Source: Citrobacter sp. wls619 (GTDB lineage: Bacteria; Pseudomonadota; Gammaproteobacteria; Enterobacterales; Enterobacteriaceae). From it: a stretch of 64,000 nucleotides of DNA. How positions within the stretch are numbered: position 1 is the stretch's first letter; each line of letters begins with the position of its first letter. Both the position numbers and the translations under genes were made by a program. The notes beneath the pieces are model-generated. The model searched no databases, was not told where the DNA came from, and worked only from the letters and a program-made list of their open reading frames with translations. This document shows, in pieces, positions 1 through 13,295 of this stretch. The stretch covers positions 94,957-158,956 of the forward strand of contig NZ_SZXJ01000043.1 of assembly GCF_005281345.1 (NCBI RefSeq), given 5' to 3'.

Positions 1-629
1 TCGGCGTATGGAACGCGGGCGGCGTAGAACTGTATCTGACCGGCGATGCCAACGACTATGTCGGTAAAGGCATGGCGGGCGGCCTGCTGGCGGTGCGCCC
101 TCCGGTTGGCTCTGCTTTCCGTAGCCATGAGGCGAGCATCATTGGTAACACCTGCCTGTATGGTGCCACCGGTGGTCGTCTGTTTGCCGCGGGCCGTGCG
201 GGTGAGCGCTTTGCGGTACGTAACTCCGGGGCCATCACCGTGGTTGAAGGTATTGGCGACAACGGCTGCGAATATATGACCGGCGGCATCGTCTGTATTC
301 TCGGAAAAACGGGCGTCAACTTCGGAGCGGGTATGACGGGCGGATTCGCCTACGTACTGGACGAAGACGGTGAATTCCGCAAACGCGTGAACCCGGAACT
401 GGTAGAAGTGCTGAGCGTGGACTCTTTGGCTATCCACGAAGAGCATCTGCGCGGTTTAATTACCGAACACGTGCAGCATACCGGTTCTTCGCACGGCGAA
501 GAGATCCTGGCGAACTGGCCAGCGTTCTCAGCGAAATTCGCGCTGGTAAAACCAAAATCCAGTGATGTGAAAGCACTGTTGGGTCACCGTAGTCGTAGCG
601 CAGCTGAGCTGCGTGTGCAGGCGCAGTAA
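1..629 (+). CDS. gltB: Glutamate synthase (NADPH) large subunit, C-terminal part
   Basis: This is the 3' end of the large GOGAT subunit; the reading frame is open from base 3 and about 208 residues are visible. With GltD the enzyme converts glutamine plus 2-oxoglutarate to two glutamates in the cytoplasm and is central to ammonia assimilation. The visible part is the C-terminal right-handed beta-helix domain, recognisable by regularly spaced glycine turns ([35 protein letters not shown]). The stop is 12 bases before gltD, so the two genes form the usual gltBD operon. The N-terminal amidotransferase and FMN domains lie outside the window. Confidence 0.97.
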   Translation, partial: GVWNAGGVELYLTGDANDYVGKGMAGGLLAVRPPVGSAFRSHEASIIGNTCLYGATGGRLFAAGRAGERFAVRNSGAITVVEGIGDNGCEYMTGGIVCILGKTGVNFGAGMTGGFAYVLDEDGEFRKRVNPELVEVLSVDSLAIHEEHLRGLITEHVQHTGSSHGEEILANWPAFSAKFALVKPKSSDVKALLGHRSRSAAELRVQAQ

Positions 630-2060
<1,431 letters not shown>

Positions 2061-2073
2061 GTCAGCCTCTTCA

Positions 2074-2105
2074 GGCATCTCATCTGCCCTGGTGGATGAG
2101 ATGCC
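2074..2105 (+). terminator. Hairpin at the 3' end of gltBD
   Basis: Just after the gltD stop there is a perfect 11-bp inverted repeat (GGCATCTCATC at 2074-2084 and GATGAGATGCC at 2095-2105) with a 10-base loop. No T-run follows, so it is a poor intrinsic terminator by itself. It may protect the mRNA 3' end or act with Rho. Confidence 0.5.
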
Positions 2106-2233
2106 AAATTCCTGCCGCAATACCGCCAAACCTGCCAAATAAGCCAGCCTGACAACACGTTTTGTAAACAGGGCAAATAGCCTTAACACCCGAAATACAT
2201 AAACACCATGAATAATAACCATGTAAAAATCAT

Positions 2234-2249
2234 ACGGAAACGTTTGCTT
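2234..2249 (+). promoter_or_regulatory. PurR-like operator of codBA
   Basis: ACGGAAACGTTTGCTT fits the PurR operator consensus (ACGCAAACGTTTTCNT) with the central CG and flanking A/T tracts conserved. E. coli codBA is known to be repressed by PurR. The site overlaps the predicted -35 element, which suits repression when hypoxanthine or guanine is plentiful. The identification rests on sequence match and the downstream genes. Confidence 0.7.
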
Positions 2250-2271
2250 TATTCTGAGAAGTGTTTATGAT
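2244..2271 (+). promoter_or_regulatory. Candidate codBA promoter
   Basis: A -35-like TTGCTT (2244-2249) and a -10-like TATGAT (2266-2271) are separated by 16 bases and lie 37 bases before the codB start. The -35 overlaps the PurR-like operator. This is predicted from consensus only. Confidence 0.5.
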
Positions 2272-2307
2272 GCGGCGGATTTTTTGGGCAAAATTCAAGG
2301 AGGCGTT

Positions 2308-3558
2308 GTGTCGCAGGACAACAATTATAGCCAGGGCCCCGTCCCTCTGGCAGCGCGGAAAGGCGTGATACCACTGACGTTTGTGATGTTGGGGTTAACA
2401 TTCTTTTCAGCCAGTATGTGGACCGGAGGCACTCTCGGTACCGGTCTTTCCTATAATGATTTTTTCCTGGCAGTTCTCTTCGGTAATCTCCTCCTCGGTA
2501 TTTACACTGCATTTCTCGGTTATATTGGCGCAAAAACAGGTCTCTCTACCCACCTCCTCGCACGTTACTCATTTGGCATAAAAGGTTCATGGCTTCCCTC
2601 AATGCTATTAGGTGGCACACAGGTGGGCTGGTTTGGCGTCGGCGTGGCAATGTTCGCCATCCCGGTGGGTAAAGCGACGGGTATTGACGTCAATATCCTG
2701 ATTGCAGTTTCCGGTCTGCTGATGACCATGACCATCTTCTTTGGTATCTCGGCACTCACCATTTTGTCCATCATCGCCGTTCCCGCTATCGTCATTCTTG
2801 GCAGCTACTCTGTCTGGCTGGCAGTGAGCGATGTAGGGGGATTGGATCATTTAAAAGCCATTGTGCCGCAGACACCGCTGGATTTTTCCACGGCACTGGC
2901 GTTGGTCGTCGGATCGTTTGTCAGCGCAGGCACCTTAACCGCCGACTTCGTCCGCTTCGGGCGAAATGCCAAAGGCGCAGTGTTGATTGCCATGGTGGCA
3001 TTTTTCCTTGGCAACTCGTTGATGTTTATCTTCGGTGCCGCCGGAGCCGCCGCGGTAGGACAGGCAGATATCTCAGATGTGATGATCGCGCAGGGGCTGC
3101 TGCTGCCCGCAATTATCGTACTCGGCCTGAATATCTGGACCACCAACGACAACGCGCTGTACGCCTCCGGTTTGGGGTTTGCTAATATTACCGGCCTTTC
3201 CAGCCGCACATTGTCCGTGGCCAACGGCATTATTGGAACACTGTGCGCATTATGGCTTTACAATAACTTTGTCGGCTGGCTGACATTCCTGTCGGCGGCG
3301 ATCCCTCCTATTGGCGGAGTGATTATTGCCGATTATCTGTTAAACCACCGCCGCTACACCAACTTCAACACAGCACAGTTTATTCCGGTCAACTGGATAG
3401 CTATTCTGTCCGTCGCGCTGGGAATCGCCGCCGGACACTACATCCCAGGTATTGTGCCGGTCAACGCCGTGCTTGGCGGCGTATTCAGCTATATCCTGCT
3501 GAATCCCCTTTTCAATCGTAGCCTTGCAAAATCCCCGGAGGTCAGTCATGCAGAATAA
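2308..3558 (+). CDS. codB: Cytosine permease
   Basis: CodB imports cytosine across the inner membrane (NCS1 family, proton symport). The 416-residue protein has the expected series of about twelve hydrophobic segments and the family stretches [18 protein letters not shown] near the N-terminus and [19 protein letters not shown] in the second half. I chose the GTG at 2308 because an AAGGAGG site lies four bases upstream and the protein then begins like E. coli CodB (SQDNN); an upstream TTG would add eight unrelated residues. It overlaps codA by 11 bases. In K-12 codBA lies elsewhere; here it sits beside gltBD. Confidence 0.95.
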   Translation: MSQDNNYSQGPVPLAARKGVIPLTFVMLGLTFFSASMWTGGTLGTGLSYNDFFLAVLFGNLLLGIYTAFLGYIGAKTGLSTHLLARYSFGIKGSWLPSMLLGGTQVGWFGVGVAMFAIPVGKATGIDVNILIAVSGLLMTMTIFFGISALTILSIIAVPAIVILGSYSVWLAVSDVGGLDHLKAIVPQTPLDFSTALALVVGSFVSAGTLTADFVRFGRNAKGAVLIAMVAFFLGNSLMFIFGAAGAAAVGQADISDVMIAQGLLLPAIIVLGLNIWTTNDNALYASGLGFANITGLSSRTLSVANGIIGTLCALWLYNNFVGWLTFLSAAIPPIGGVIIADYLLNHRRYTNFNTAQFIPVNWIAILSVALGIAAGHYIPGIVPVNAVLGGVFSYILLNPLFNRSLAKSPEVSHAE

Positions 3559-4828
3559 CACCATCACCCTAACTCAAACCCGTCTGCAGGGGCGTGAAGG
3601 ATTGTGGCAAATCACGATTGAAAACGGGCGTTTTAGCCGTATTGATCCCCAGGAAACAGCAGCTGCGCCACAGGGCGAGGTGCTTGATGCTGAAGGCGGG
3701 CTGGCCATTCCCCCTTTCGTTGAACCACACATCCACCTGGACACAACGCAAACTGCAGGGGAGCCCAGCTGGAACCAGTCGGGTACGCTGTTTGAAGGTA
3801 TTGAGCGCTGGGCCGAACGCAAGGCGATGCTCACCCACGAAGACGTGAAGACCCGCGCCATGCAGACCCTCAAGTGGCAGATGGCCAACGGCATCCAGTA
3901 TGTCCGAACTCACGTAGACGTTTCCGATCCTACGCTGACGGCGCTGAAAGCCATGCTGGAGGTGAAGCAGGAAGTGGCACCGTGGGTGGAGCTGCAGATT
4001 GTGGCGTTCCCACAGGAAGGTATTCTTTCTTATCCCAACGGCGAAGCGCTGTTAGAAGAAGCCGTGCGTTTAGGTGCCGACGTCATTGGCGCAATTCCTC
4101 ACTTTGAATTCACGCGTGAATATGGCGTTGAGTCGCTGCACAAAACTTTCGCCCTGGCGCAGAAGTATGACCGACTTATCGATGTGCACTGTGACGAGAT
4201 TGATGATGAGCAATCGCGCTTTGTTGAAACCGTCGCGGCGCTGGCGCATCGCGATGGCATGGGAGCACGCGTGACAGCCAGCCACACCACGGCGATGCAT
4301 TCCTATAACGGCGCATATGCTTCCCGCCTTTTCCGTCTGTTGAAAATGTCAGGTATTAACTTCGTTGCGAATCCGCTGGTGAATATTCACCTGCAGGGAC
4401 GATTTGACACCTATCCTAAGCGCCGTGGCATCACCCGCGTCAAAGAGATGCTGGAAGCGGACATCAATGTTTGCTTTGGGCATGATGACGTTTTTGACCC
4501 GTGGTACCCGTTGGGAACCGCGAATATGCTGCAAGTTCTGCATATGGGATTACACGTGTGTCAGTTGATGGGGTACGGACAAATCAATGATGGGCTAAAT
4601 CTCATCACCACCCACAGCGCGAAAACCCTGCACTTACAGGACTACGGTTTAAGTATTGGGAACGCCGCCAACCTGGTGATTTTACCTGCTGAAAATGGGT
4701 TTGATGCGGTTCGCCGCCAGACGCCTGCACGTTATTCCATCCGCCATGGGCGGGTTATTGCCGAGACGGTGCCAGCCCGGACTACGCTGCATCTGACCCA
4801 GCCAGAAGCGGTGACGTTTAAGCGCTAG
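3548..4828 (+). CDS. codA: Cytosine deaminase
   Basis: CodA hydrolyses cytosine to uracil and ammonia in the cytoplasm. The 426-residue length is close to the E. coli enzyme (427). Metal ligands of the amidohydrolase fold are visible: PHIH with His61 and His63, the histidine of DVHCDEIDD near 214, the histidine of ASHTTAMHS near 246 and the aspartate of [10 protein letters not shown] near 313. The start is the ATG at 3548, preceded by GGAGG, inside the end of codB, so the genes are translationally coupled. Ammonia released here would feed the adjacent glutamate synthase pathway, a suggestive but unproven link. Confidence 0.96.
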   Translation: MQNNTITLTQTRLQGREGLWQITIENGRFSRIDPQETAAAPQGEVLDAEGGLAIPPFVEPHIHLDTTQTAGEPSWNQSGTLFEGIERWAERKAMLTHEDVKTRAMQTLKWQMANGIQYVRTHVDVSDPTLTALKAMLEVKQEVAPWVELQIVAFPQEGILSYPNGEALLEEAVRLGADVIGAIPHFEFTREYGVESLHKTFALAQKYDRLIDVHCDEIDDEQSRFVETVAALAHRDGMGARVTASHTTAMHSYNGAYASRLFRLLKMSGINFVANPLVNIHLQGRFDTYPKRRGITRVKEMLEADINVCFGHDDVFDPWYPLGTANMLQVLHMGLHVCQLMGYGQINDGLNLITTHSAKTLHLQDYGLSIGNAANLVILPAENGFDAVRRQTPARYSIRHGRVIAETVPARTTLHLTQPEAVTFKR

Positions 4829-4843
4829 GTCGTTATATTCCAT

Positions 4844-4872
4844 GTCGGGTGGCGCAAGCCTTGCCATCCGAC
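4844..4872. repeat. REP-like palindrome between codA and nanQ
   Basis: GTCGGGTGGC (4844-4853) pairs with GCCATCCGAC (4863-4872) with one G-T wobble. The sequence resembles enteric REP elements and lies between the convergent 3' ends of codA and the nan operon. Confidence 0.7.
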
Positions 4873-4886
4873 ACGGTCTCTCATCG

Positions 4887-6222
<1,336 letters not shown>

Positions 6223-6226
<4 letters not shown>

Positions 6227-6912
6227 AGCGCGGCCTTTTTCATCGCCATGGTGTACCACTGGCAAATGTGTTCCAGTCGGGTAATAGCAGAACCCACTGT
6301 CACCGCCCAGGCCCCGTGGCGCATGGCTTCAGCCGCTTGTGCTGGCGTGTTATAGCGTCCTTCGGCTATCACCCGACACCCGGCATCACGTAACGCTTTC
6401 ACCAGCGCCAGATCCGGCTCCTCTGGCGTTTCTGGTGTCGTATAACCCGACAGCGTCGTACCAATAATTTCCGCGCCGAGTTGCTGGCAGGCCAGGCCGT
6501 CTTCCAGCGATGAACAGTCGGCCATGGCCAGACAGTGATGTTGATGAATTCGTGCCAACAGTGTGGCGACGGGAACAGGACGCACGCGGTCTGTACCATC
6601 AATCGCTATAATGTCAGCTCCCGCCTGCGCCAACGCATCGACATCATCTAAAAATGCAGTGATGCGTACCGGGGAGTCAGTAAGATCGCGTTTCAGAATA
6701 CCTATAATTGGCAGCGAAACGACCGCCCGGGTCGCCTGCAGGTTTTCCACGCCTTCAATGCGCAGCGCCACCGCACCCGCCTGCTCGGCTGCCAGCGCCA
6801 TGGCGGCGACAATTTCAGGTTTATCCAGCGGGCTGTCCGGAACGGGCTGGCAGGAGACAATCAGTCCGCCACCAGCGGCAATTTTTTTATCCAGTAGCTC
6901 AAGTAACGACAT
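6223..6912 (-). CDS. nanE: N-acetylmannosamine-6-phosphate 2-epimerase
   Basis: NanE converts ManNAc-6-phosphate to GlcNAc-6-phosphate, joining sialic acid catabolism to amino-sugar metabolism. The 229-residue TIM-barrel protein matches the E. coli length. Conserved stretches include [13 protein letters not shown] at the N-terminus, [20 protein letters not shown] and [10 protein letters not shown], which carry the catalytic lysine/glutamate region and the phosphate-binding C-terminal loops. The start at 6912 has a GGGAAG site upstream. It lies between nanT and nanK in the operon. Confidence 0.95.
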
Positions 6913-6933
6913 ACATCTTCCCTTTCGAATCTC

Positions 6934-6952
6934 GCCCGGCTCAACGCCGGGC
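6934..6952 (-). other. Intercistronic hairpin between nanT and nanE
   Basis: GCCCGGC (6934-6940) and GCCGGGC (6946-6952) form a perfect 7-bp GC-rich stem with a five-base loop in the 47-base nanT-nanE gap. There is no T-run. It could stabilise the nanAT mRNA segment against 3' decay. Confidence 0.5.
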
Positions 6953-6959
6953 AAGCGGA

Positions 6960-8450
6960 TTAACTTTTTGATTTCACCATGGTGCTTTTACCGCCGCCAA
7001 ACGGCACGGCTCCACTAAACGGTTTACCATCAATGGCATCATGTGTACGTAGTGCTTCAGGCCGCAGCCAACGCTGTACACGAGACGGCATATCAAGACC
7101 AATCAACAGGATCACCACAAATGTCAGGCCGAAAGAGAGCGATCCCAGCGCAGTACCCAGATCCAGACGTTGTGCAATCAGCGCCCCGATGATCGGTGCC
7201 AGTGCCCCACCAAGTGCCCCGACGTTGTACGTGAACCCCAGGCCCGCGGCACGTTGGTCGGTATCGAAATAACCGCCAATGAGTTTTGGTAAGATCCCTG
7301 AGATCCCCTGCCCAAGCATTTGTTGGAAAAACAGTAGCAAACCCAGGACCCAGACGTTGGCTCCGCCAATCGCAAACACAGGGATAATCAGCAACTGCGA
7401 GGCCAGCAGACTGCACACATAAGCCTTGCGGGTACCCAGCCAGTCGCCAAGGAAACCACCGACGCAGCAGCCAACCGCCGCACCAAAGCCGCTAAAGAAC
7501 AGGACCCTGGCAACCGTTGAAGGGTCATACATCAGTTCAGTTTTCAAATACGTTGGCAGCAGCGCCTGAATCGGCCACGAATAGAGAAACGCGAACAGCA
7601 CGACAACCATCAACATCACGCCCGTCGGCCAACGTTTACCGCTGCTTTGCACCATAAAGCTAATGAAGATGAAGGCACACATCAGCCCGAGGATCGCCAC
7701 GATTGCCGCATTTTGCAGGTCGCCTGCAAAACAGAACCACAGCGCAGTCGCCGCTACGATGGTCATCAAGATATTGATTACCCGATGTTCGCCCCGATAG
7801 AGAATGTCCACCATCGTGCGTACCGGCGCTTTACCTGCGTGTTTTTCTTTCCAGTCCTCTGCCTCCGGAATATTTTTACGCAGCCAGAGGGCAAAGATAA
7901 TCGGCAGAATGCCGATGAAGAACAGCGCACGCCATCCCCAGACCGGAACCACCAGGCTATAAACCTGGGCGGCAATCACAGCGCCAACCGAGAAACCAGA
8001 AATCAGGAAACCACTGGCTTTGTTACGCAGGTGTTTAGGCCAGCTTTCAATAACATAGGTGGCGCTGGAGCCGTACTCACCTGCCATTCCCATACCGATA
8101 ACCAGGCGGGCGATAAACATGGTGGTGTAGCCCGGCGCGAAGCCACAGGCCAGCGTCCCCACAGAGAATAGAATGATGCTGGTGACCATTGCCAGGCGAC
8201 GTCCATAGCGGTCACCCATCGCCCCCAGCATTAACCCGCCAAACCAGCGAGAGATGAAGGCAGCTGAAATCAGGCTGGCCGCCTGCACCGTCGTCAAACC
8301 GAATTCACCTTGTACTTCTGTCAGCACAAGGGCGATTAACACAAAATCAAAACCATCAAGCAGATACCCCAACCAGGCGGCAGAAAATGCCCGCCATTGT
8401 GCCCGGTTGAGATGGCGATACCACGGGATGCTCTGGGTAGAAGTACTCAT
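6960..8450 (-). CDS. nanT: Sialic acid transporter (MFS)
   Basis: NanT imports N-acetylneuraminate by proton symport through the inner membrane. The 496-residue protein equals the E. coli NanT length. It contains MFS signatures such as [10 protein letters not shown] after the second membrane segment, [13 protein letters not shown] in the first, and [11 protein letters not shown] in the region of segment four or five. NanT has two extra hydrophobic segments in the middle compared with ordinary MFS proteins, visible here around residues 220-260. The start at 8450 has a GGGAGA site; an upstream start would run through a REP element. Confidence 0.95.
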   Translation of the reverse strand: MSTSTQSIPWYRHLNRAQWRAFSAAWLGYLLDGFDFVLIALVLTEVQGEFGLTTVQAASLISAAFISRWFGGLMLGAMGDRYGRRLAMVTSIILFSVGTLACGFAPGYTTMFIARLVIGMGMAGEYGSSATYVIESWPKHLRNKASGFLISGFSVGAVIAAQVYSLVVPVWGWRALFFIGILPIIFALWLRKNIPEAEDWKEKHAGKAPVRTMVDILYRGEHRVINILMTIVAATALWFCFAGDLQNAAIVAILGLMCAFIFISFMVQSSGKRWPTGVMLMVVVLFAFLYSWPIQALLPTYLKTELMYDPSTVARVLFFSGFGAAVGCCVGGFLGDWLGTRKAYVCSLLASQLLIIPVFAIGGANVWVLGLLLFFQQMLGQGISGILPKLIGGYFDTDQRAAGLGFTYNVGALGGALAPIIGALIAQRLDLGTALGSLSFGLTFVVILLIGLDMPSRVQRWLRPEALRTHDAIDGKPFSGAVPFGGGKSTMVKSKS

Positions 8451-8479
8451 TTTACTCTCCCGACGATTTTTTGGTGTTG

Positions 8480-8556
8480 TGCCGGATGGCGATTTCGTCT
8501 TTTCCGGCCTACGGTCGAAACATCCAGGCCGGGCACGCAAAGCGCCCCCGGCTACC
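8480..8556. repeat. REP pair (BIME) between nanA and nanT
   Basis: Two REP-like units lie in the 111-base gap: GCCGGATGGCG...TTCCGGCCTACGG (about 8480-8514) and a second GC-rich palindrome around CCAGGCCGGGC...CCCCGGCTAC (about 8524-8556). REPs inside the nan operon may set the ratio of nanA to downstream mRNA by blocking 3' exonucleases. Confidence 0.75.
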
Positions 8557-8561
8557 CGCGG

Positions 8562-9455
8562 TTACGCTTTTTCCGCCAGCAGTTGGTTCGCCAGGGCTTT
8601 CAGTTCTGGCAGATATTGTTCATCTACGGGAGCGAACGGTTTACGGCACAACGGTACAGAAACCACATCCATATAGTGCAGTACCGTTTTCAGACCGCGG
8701 AATACGCCAACCTTGATGAGCAGATCGATAACCTTATTGCACTCGGTTTGCAGCTTTTGTGCAGCCCGGATATCGCCTTCTTTGAGCGCTTTCACAATTC
8801 CCTGATAACGCCATCCCATGATGTTGTAAGTACTGCCGATCCCACCATCCGCACCGGCCAGCACCCCAGAAGCAAAGATCTCGTCATAACCGTTGTAAAG
8901 CACCAGATCGGGATGAGCGCGGCGGATCTGTTCCATTTGATAGAGATCGCCTGAGGTTTGTTTCAGTGCGCCAACGCCTGGCAGCGTCACTAGCGTATTG
9001 ATCTGCTCCAACGTCAGTTTTACGCCGCTCAGCGCCGGGATGTTATAGACCACCATCGGCAAACCCTCAGCGGAATCAATAATCGCGCGGTAGTGGTCGC
9101 AATGCTCTTCAAAGCTGAACGGATAGTAAAACGGGGTAACAGCGGACACTGCGTCAAAACCATAACGGTGTGCGGCGCCCGCCAGCTGCTGGCTCTCTTC
9201 TGTGCTCACCGTGCCAACGTGGGCAATTAAGGTCACTTTACCTTTCGCTTCTTCAGCAACAATTTCCAGCACCTGCTCTCTTTCAGCACGATTCTGCACA
9301 AAAGCTTCACCCGTTGAGCCACCGACATAGAGCCCATCAATGCCCTGCCCGATGTTGAAGCGCACCAGACGACGCAAGCTCTCGATGTCCAGTCGCTGTT
9401 GGTTATCAAATGGGGTTAACAATGCCGGCATTACGCCTTTTAAATCTCTTGCCAT
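8562..9455 (-). CDS. nanA: N-acetylneuraminate lyase
   Basis: NanA splits sialic acid into ManNAc and pyruvate. It is a class I aldolase of the DapA/NanA family, 297 residues as in E. coli. The pyruvate-binding GGSTGE is at residues 45-50, the catalytic tyrosine is Tyr137 ([10 protein letters not shown]) and the Schiff-base lysine is Lys165 (GALKQTSGD). I chose the start at 9455 because an AGAGG site lies upstream and the protein then begins [16 protein letters not shown] like the family. It is the first gene of the operon, directly downstream of the NanR operator. Confidence 0.96.
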   Translation of the reverse strand: MARDLKGVMPALLTPFDNQQRLDIESLRRLVRFNIGQGIDGLYVGGSTGEAFVQNRAEREQVLEIVAEEAKGKVTLIAHVGTVSTEESQQLAGAAHRYGFDAVSAVTPFYYPFSFEEHCDHYRAIIDSAEGLPMVVYNIPALSGVKLTLEQINTLVTLPGVGALKQTSGDLYQMEQIRRAHPDLVLYNGYDEIFASGVLAGADGGIGSTYNIMGWRYQGIVKALKEGDIRAAQKLQTECNKVIDLLIKVGVFRGLKTVLHYMDVVSVPLCRKPFAPVDEQYLPELKALANQLLAEKA

Positions 9456-9490
9456 AACGACCTCTGTCAATGATTAGTGTTGACTGACTG

Positions 9491-9513
9491 CATACCTTTA
9501 TACCTGTTATACC
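9491..9513 (-). promoter_or_regulatory. NanR operator (three GGTATA repeats)
   Basis: Read on the minus strand this region is GGTATA-ACA-GGTATA-AA-GGTATG, i.e. three direct repeats (9508-9513, 9499-9504, 9491-9496 on the plus strand). That is the known NanR binding pattern upstream of nanA in E. coli. It lies 36 bases before the nanA start, where bound NanR would block transcription until sialic acid releases it. Confidence 0.9.
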
Positions 9514-9589
9514 AGATCAAATAAGCAGCAATACAATACAGAACGCTTATAGTGCGATCTGCTTCACTAAAAGATCGTCAGGATCGCGA

Positions 9590-10381
9590 TTACTTACGCA
9601 ATTTTTTACTTTTGCTGAAAGCGTGCCAGGTCGCGGAAACGCTGTTGAGATGTTCTTGCAGTGCGCGGTCAGCCTCTTCAGGATCGCGCTGGCGAATTGC
9701 GTCAACAATAGCGATATGTTGTTGATAACTCACGCTATTGTGCTCATACAGTTCTTGATCGGCAACGGTCGGACGGGCGGCAATCAGCCAGTCTAACAGC
9801 GCGACATGGATCGCCATAAAGATAGGATTACCGGGGATCTCTGCCAACACACGGTGGAAATCAACGTCTGAACGGATGAAGAGCGCATTGTCTTCCAGCG
9901 ACTGGCTGTTGATCTCCAGTGCTTTCGCCAGTCTGTCGATTTGCTCGTCAGTGGCATGCTCTGCGGCATAACGCACCAGGCTGGACTCAAAGAACAATCG
10001 CAGTTGCTCAAAATGGGAAATACCACCAGGATGCGAGAGGAAATCTTTCGCCATACCGGACAGTTCACTGATAATCGTATCAGCCGAAGGACGTGAAACG
10101 CGAGCGCGTTCACCGTTGTTAATTTGCACTAAGCCTTTACGCTTTAACGCCGCCAGGGCTTCTCGTACAGAAGGACGGCCAACATTGAAGAAAGCCATCA
10201 GTTCTCGCTCTGACGGCAACTGTTCCCCTTCGCCAAATTCCCGACGGCGAATCATCTGTTCAAGTTCTTCCTCAACCATTTCAGAGAGTTTTTTACGTGC
10301 CAGCGGGCGGCTGCGTAAACTACGACCAATGGTGGATGGAGAGTCTTCAGCTTGCGAATCAAATGCGTTCATAGGGTCCAT
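9590..10381 (-). CDS. nanR: Transcriptional repressor of the sialic acid operon
   Basis: NanR is a GntR-family (FadR subfamily) repressor that responds to N-acetylneuraminate. The 263-residue length equals E. coli NanR. The N-terminal winged helix-turn-helix region (about residues 30-100) contains [20 protein letters not shown]. The helical effector domain follows, with metal-binding residues expected in [12 protein letters not shown] and [11 protein letters not shown]. It sits upstream of nanA in the same orientation with its own 134-base gap containing the operator. Confidence 0.95.
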   Translation of the reverse strand: MDPMNAFDSQAEDSPSTIGRSLRSRPLARKKLSEMVEEELEQMIRRREFGEGEQLPSERELMAFFNVGRPSVREALAALKRKGLVQINNGERARVSRPSADTIISELSGMAKDFLSHPGGISHFEQLRLFFESSLVRYAAEHATDEQIDRLAKALEINSQSLEDNALFIRSDVDFHRVLAEIPGNPIFMAIHVALLDWLIAARPTVADQELYEHNSVSYQQHIAIVDAIRQRDPEEADRALQEHLNSVSATWHAFSKSKKLRK

Positions 10382-10741
10382 TCAGCTAAGTCGTGGTGAC
10401 AAATAACAGCGAGTTCATCGTAACACAGGATCGAAAGCAGGGTGAAATGGTGGTCGGTGGGGGATATGCTCATACAGAGGATATATACAATACATATAGT
10501 TAAATATGAATTATTGAGCGGATAGTTATTTATTACCATGGGATAAAACTAACTTTGTGAAATCTGCGAATATGATCTTTAAAATAAATCATAACCCACT
10601 ATTTTAAAACGATAAATAACCACCCACCAATTATAAAAACACGATGTCCACTCCAAAACACATGCCAGAAAAAATATAACATCCGCATTTAAAACAGCGT
10701 TATTACCGGATTTATCTTCTTCTCTGGCATGGAGTGAAAAA
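10382..10741. other. Intergenic region between divergent nanR and dcuD
   Basis: This 360-base AT-rich stretch must hold the nanR promoter (minus) and the dcuD promoter (plus). A TTTGTGA half-site near 10553 resembles half of a CRP site but lacks the second arm. I see no confident operator. A GGAG ribosome site for dcuD lies near 10730. Confidence 0.5.
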
Positions 10742-12109
10742 ATGTTCGGCATTATTATCTCTGTCATCGTTTTATTAACGATGGGTTACCTGATCCTCAA
10801 AAACTACAAACCACAGGTAGTACTGGCAGCAGCCGGGATCTTCCTGATGATCTGCGGCGTCTGGTTGGGGTACGGCGCACTGGTCGCCAGCGACAAAAGC
10901 AGCGGTTATCTGCTGGTCGATATTTATAATGAAATTCTACGTATGCTTTCCAATCGGGCGGCAGGTCTTGGGCTGTCCATCATGGCAGTGGGCGGTTATG
11001 CCCGCTATATGGACAGAATGGGAGCCAGCCGGGCAATGGTCAGCCTGTTGAGCCGCCCACTCAAGCACATCCGTTCACCGTATATTGTACTTGCCGCGAC
11101 GTATGTCATTGGTCAAATCATGGCACAGTTCATCACCAGTGCTTCCGGATTGGGCATGCTGCTGATGGTTACGCTCTTCCCAACGCTGGTCAGCCTGGGC
11201 GTGAGCCGTTTATCCGCGGTAGCGGTCATTGCCACCTCGATGTCGATTGAATGGGGCATTCTGGAAACCAACTCAATTTTCGCCGCACAGGTTGCGGGGA
11301 TGAAAATAGCCACTTATTTCTTCCACTACCAACTTCCTGTCGCGTCCTGCGTCATCATCGCCGTCGCCATCGCACACTTTTTCGTTCAACGCCGGTTTGA
11401 TAAAAAAACACAGCCAGACAGCGCAGGCTTCAATGAACAAAAGACGCTGGACGATGTACCGCCACTCTATTACGCCATTTTACCGGTGATGCCGCTGCTC
11501 CTGATGTTGGGTTCGCTGTTGCTGGCGCACATGGGATTAATGCAGGCAGAGTTGAATCTGGTTGTGGTGATGCTAATGAGCTTGACGCTGACCATGTTTG
11601 TGGAGTTTCTTCATAAACATAACCTGCGTGAGACTATGGATGATGTGCAGGCGTTTTTTGACGGCATGGGAACACAGTTTGCCAACGTTGTCACGCTGGT
11701 GGTCGCCGGTGAGATCTTTGCCAAGGGCTTAACCACTATCGGCACCGTCGATGCGGTGATTAAAGGCGCAGAACATTCCGGGCTTGGCGGTATCAGTGTG
11801 ATGATTATCATGGCCGTGGTTATCGCCGCCTGTGCAATTGTAATGGGATCCGGGAATGCACCGTTTATGTCATTCGCCAGCCTGATCCCGGATATTGCTG
11901 CGGGGCTGCATATTCCTGCGGTTGTGATGATTATGCCGATGCACTTCGCCACCACGCTGGCACGTGCGGTTTCACCGATTACCGCTGTGATTGTCGTGAC
12001 ATCTGGTATTGCTGGCGTGTCGCCTTTTGAGGTCGTAAAACGGACCGCCATCCCAATGGCGATAGGATTTGTGGTCAATATGATTGCCACTATCGCGCTG
12101 TTTTATTGA
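10742..12109 (+). CDS. dcuD: Putative C4-dicarboxylate transporter DcuD
   Basis: This 455-residue inner-membrane protein matches E. coli YhcL/DcuD in length and along its whole sequence. It belongs to the DcuC family of C4-dicarboxylate carriers. About twelve hydrophobic segments are visible, with [14 protein letters not shown] and [15 protein letters not shown] as conserved stretches in the C-terminal half that belong to the substrate pathway. The true substrate of DcuD is not well established. The gene is monocistronic with a strong terminator after it and is divergent from nanR. Confidence 0.93.
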   Translation: MFGIIISVIVLLTMGYLILKNYKPQVVLAAAGIFLMICGVWLGYGALVASDKSSGYLLVDIYNEILRMLSNRAAGLGLSIMAVGGYARYMDRMGASRAMVSLLSRPLKHIRSPYIVLAATYVIGQIMAQFITSASGLGMLLMVTLFPTLVSLGVSRLSAVAVIATSMSIEWGILETNSIFAAQVAGMKIATYFFHYQLPVASCVIIAVAIAHFFVQRRFDKKTQPDSAGFNEQKTLDDVPPLYYAILPVMPLLLMLGSLLLAHMGLMQAELNLVVVMLMSLTLTMFVEFLHKHNLRETMDDVQAFFDGMGTQFANVVTLVVAGEIFAKGLTTIGTVDAVIKGAEHSGLGGISVMIIMAVVIAACAIVMGSGNAPFMSFASLIPDIAAGLHIPAVVMIMPMHFATTLARAVSPITAVIVVTSGIAGVSPFEVVKRTAIPMAIGFVVNMIATIALFY

Positions 12110-12127
12110 TATCTGACGCAGAATGCA

Positions 12128-12151
12128 AAACAGGCCCGCAAGGGCCTGTTT
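12128..12151. terminator. Bidirectional terminator between dcuD and sspB
   Basis: AAACAGGCCC (12128-12137) and GGGCCTGTTT (12142-12151) form a perfect 10-bp stem with a GCAA loop. The ends are A- and T-rich, so it can terminate dcuD on the plus strand and sspAB on the minus strand. Confidence 0.88.
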
Positions 12152-12153
12152 GA

Positions 12154-12651
12154 TTATTTCACTACGCGTAGCGCCGGACGCCCACCGCGAGGAGGTGGTG
12201 GTGTGTCGTCAGGATCGTCATCGTGATTATCCGGTTTATCGCCATCAATCACCGACATCACCGTTTCGTTTTCGCTCTCAGGCGCGACATCGTCATCATT
12301 GAGGCTGTCGACATCTTCGTCATAGGCCGCCTCAGGTTCAAACATCGTTCCTGCGCCGTTTTCACGGGCATAGATCGCGAGTACCGCCGCCAGTGGTACG
12401 GAAACATTGCGCGGCACGCCGCCAAAGCGCGCGTTAAAGCGCACTTCGTCGTTCGCCAGTTCCAGATTGCCCACGGCACGCGGCGCAATATTCAAAACAA
12501 TTTGCCCGTCACGTGCATATTCCATCGGAACCTGCACGTCCTGGAGCGTCACATCCACCACCAGGTGCGGCGTGAGCTGGTTGTCCAGCAACCACTCATA
12601 GAATGCGCGCAGCAGATACGGACGGCGTGGCGTTAACTGTGGCAAATCCAT
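12154..12651 (-). CDS. sspB: ClpXP protease specificity-enhancing factor
   Basis: SspB delivers ssrA-tagged and some other substrates (such as RseA fragments) to ClpXP. The 165-residue protein has the folded substrate-binding domain (about residues 5-110, e.g. MEYARDGQIVLNIAPRAVGN), a flexible acidic linker rich in Asp/Glu/Pro, and the C-terminal ClpX-binding motif GRPALRVVK. It follows sspA by five bases and is almost certainly cotranscribed. Confidence 0.96.
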   Translation of the reverse strand: MDLPQLTPRRPYLLRAFYEWLLDNQLTPHLVVDVTLQDVQVPMEYARDGQIVLNIAPRAVGNLELANDEVRFNARFGGVPRNVSVPLAAVLAIYARENGAGTMFEPEAAYDEDVDSLNDDDVAPESENETVMSVIDGDKPDNHDDDPDDTPPPPRGGRPALRVVK

Positions 12652-12656
12652 ACAGG

Positions 12657-13295
12657 TTAACCCCGGCCCAGACGCATTTCACGTTCAGGCTCAGTCAGAG
12701 AAGCCAGGAAAGAGTCACGTTCGAAGACGCGGGTCATATACCCTTTCAGTTCTTTCGAACCTGCACCGTTGAATTCAATACCCAGCTGCGGTAAACGCCA
12801 CAGCAGCGGCGCCAGGTAGCAATCTACCAGGCTGAACTCATCGCTCAGGAAATACGGTTTTTGACCAAAGACTGGGGCAATTGCCAGCAGCTCTTCACGC
12901 AGACGTTTACGTGCAACATCGGCTTCAGATGCGGAACCGTTCACGATGACGTTCATCAGCGTGTACCAGTCTTTTTCAATACGCTGCATGTACAGGCGGC
13001 TCTCACCACGCGCAACCGGGTAAACCGGCATCAGCGGCGGATGCGGGAAACGCTCATCCAGGTATTCCATAATGATGCGAGATTCCCACAGGGTCAGCTC
13101 ACGATCCACCAGTGTCGGGACGCTCTGATTCGGGTTGAGGTCGATCAGATCCTGCGGTGGATTGTCCTTTTCCACGTGCTCAATCTCGAAACTAACACCT
13201 TTTTCAGCCAGCACGATGCGGACCTGATGGCTATAGATGTCAGTAGGACCAGAAAACAGCGTCATTACCGAACGTTTGTTGGCAGCGACAGCCAT
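12657..13295 (-). CDS. sspA: Stringent starvation protein A
   Basis: SspA is a GST-fold protein that binds sigma-70 RNA polymerase and aids the stationary-phase and acid response. The 212 residues match E. coli SspA almost exactly. The N-terminal thioredoxin-like domain includes MTLFSGPTDIYSHQVRIVL and the PTLVDRELTLWES segment, and the helical C-terminal domain includes PHPPLMPVYP, part of the surface used to contact polymerase. It lacks glutathione transferase activity in known homologues. It is first in the sspAB unit. Confidence 0.96.
   Translation of the reverse strand: MAVAANKRSVMTLFSGPTDIYSHQVRIVLAEKGVSFEIEHVEKDNPPQDLIDLNPNQSVPTLVDRELTLWESRIIMEYLDERFPHPPLMPVYPVARGESRLYMQRIEKDWYTLMNVIVNGSASEADVARKRLREELLAIAPVFGQKPYFLSDEFSLVDCYLAPLLWRLPQLGIEFNGAGSKELKGYMTRVFERDSFLASLTEPEREMRLGRG

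Noticed and set aside
2284..2307. An upstream TTG start for codB
   Set aside because: It would place eight non-conserved residues across the strong AAGGAGG site; the GTG at 2308 fits the family.
10553..10575. CRP site upstream of dcuD
   Set aside because: Only the left half TTTGTGA matches; the right half has no TCACA.
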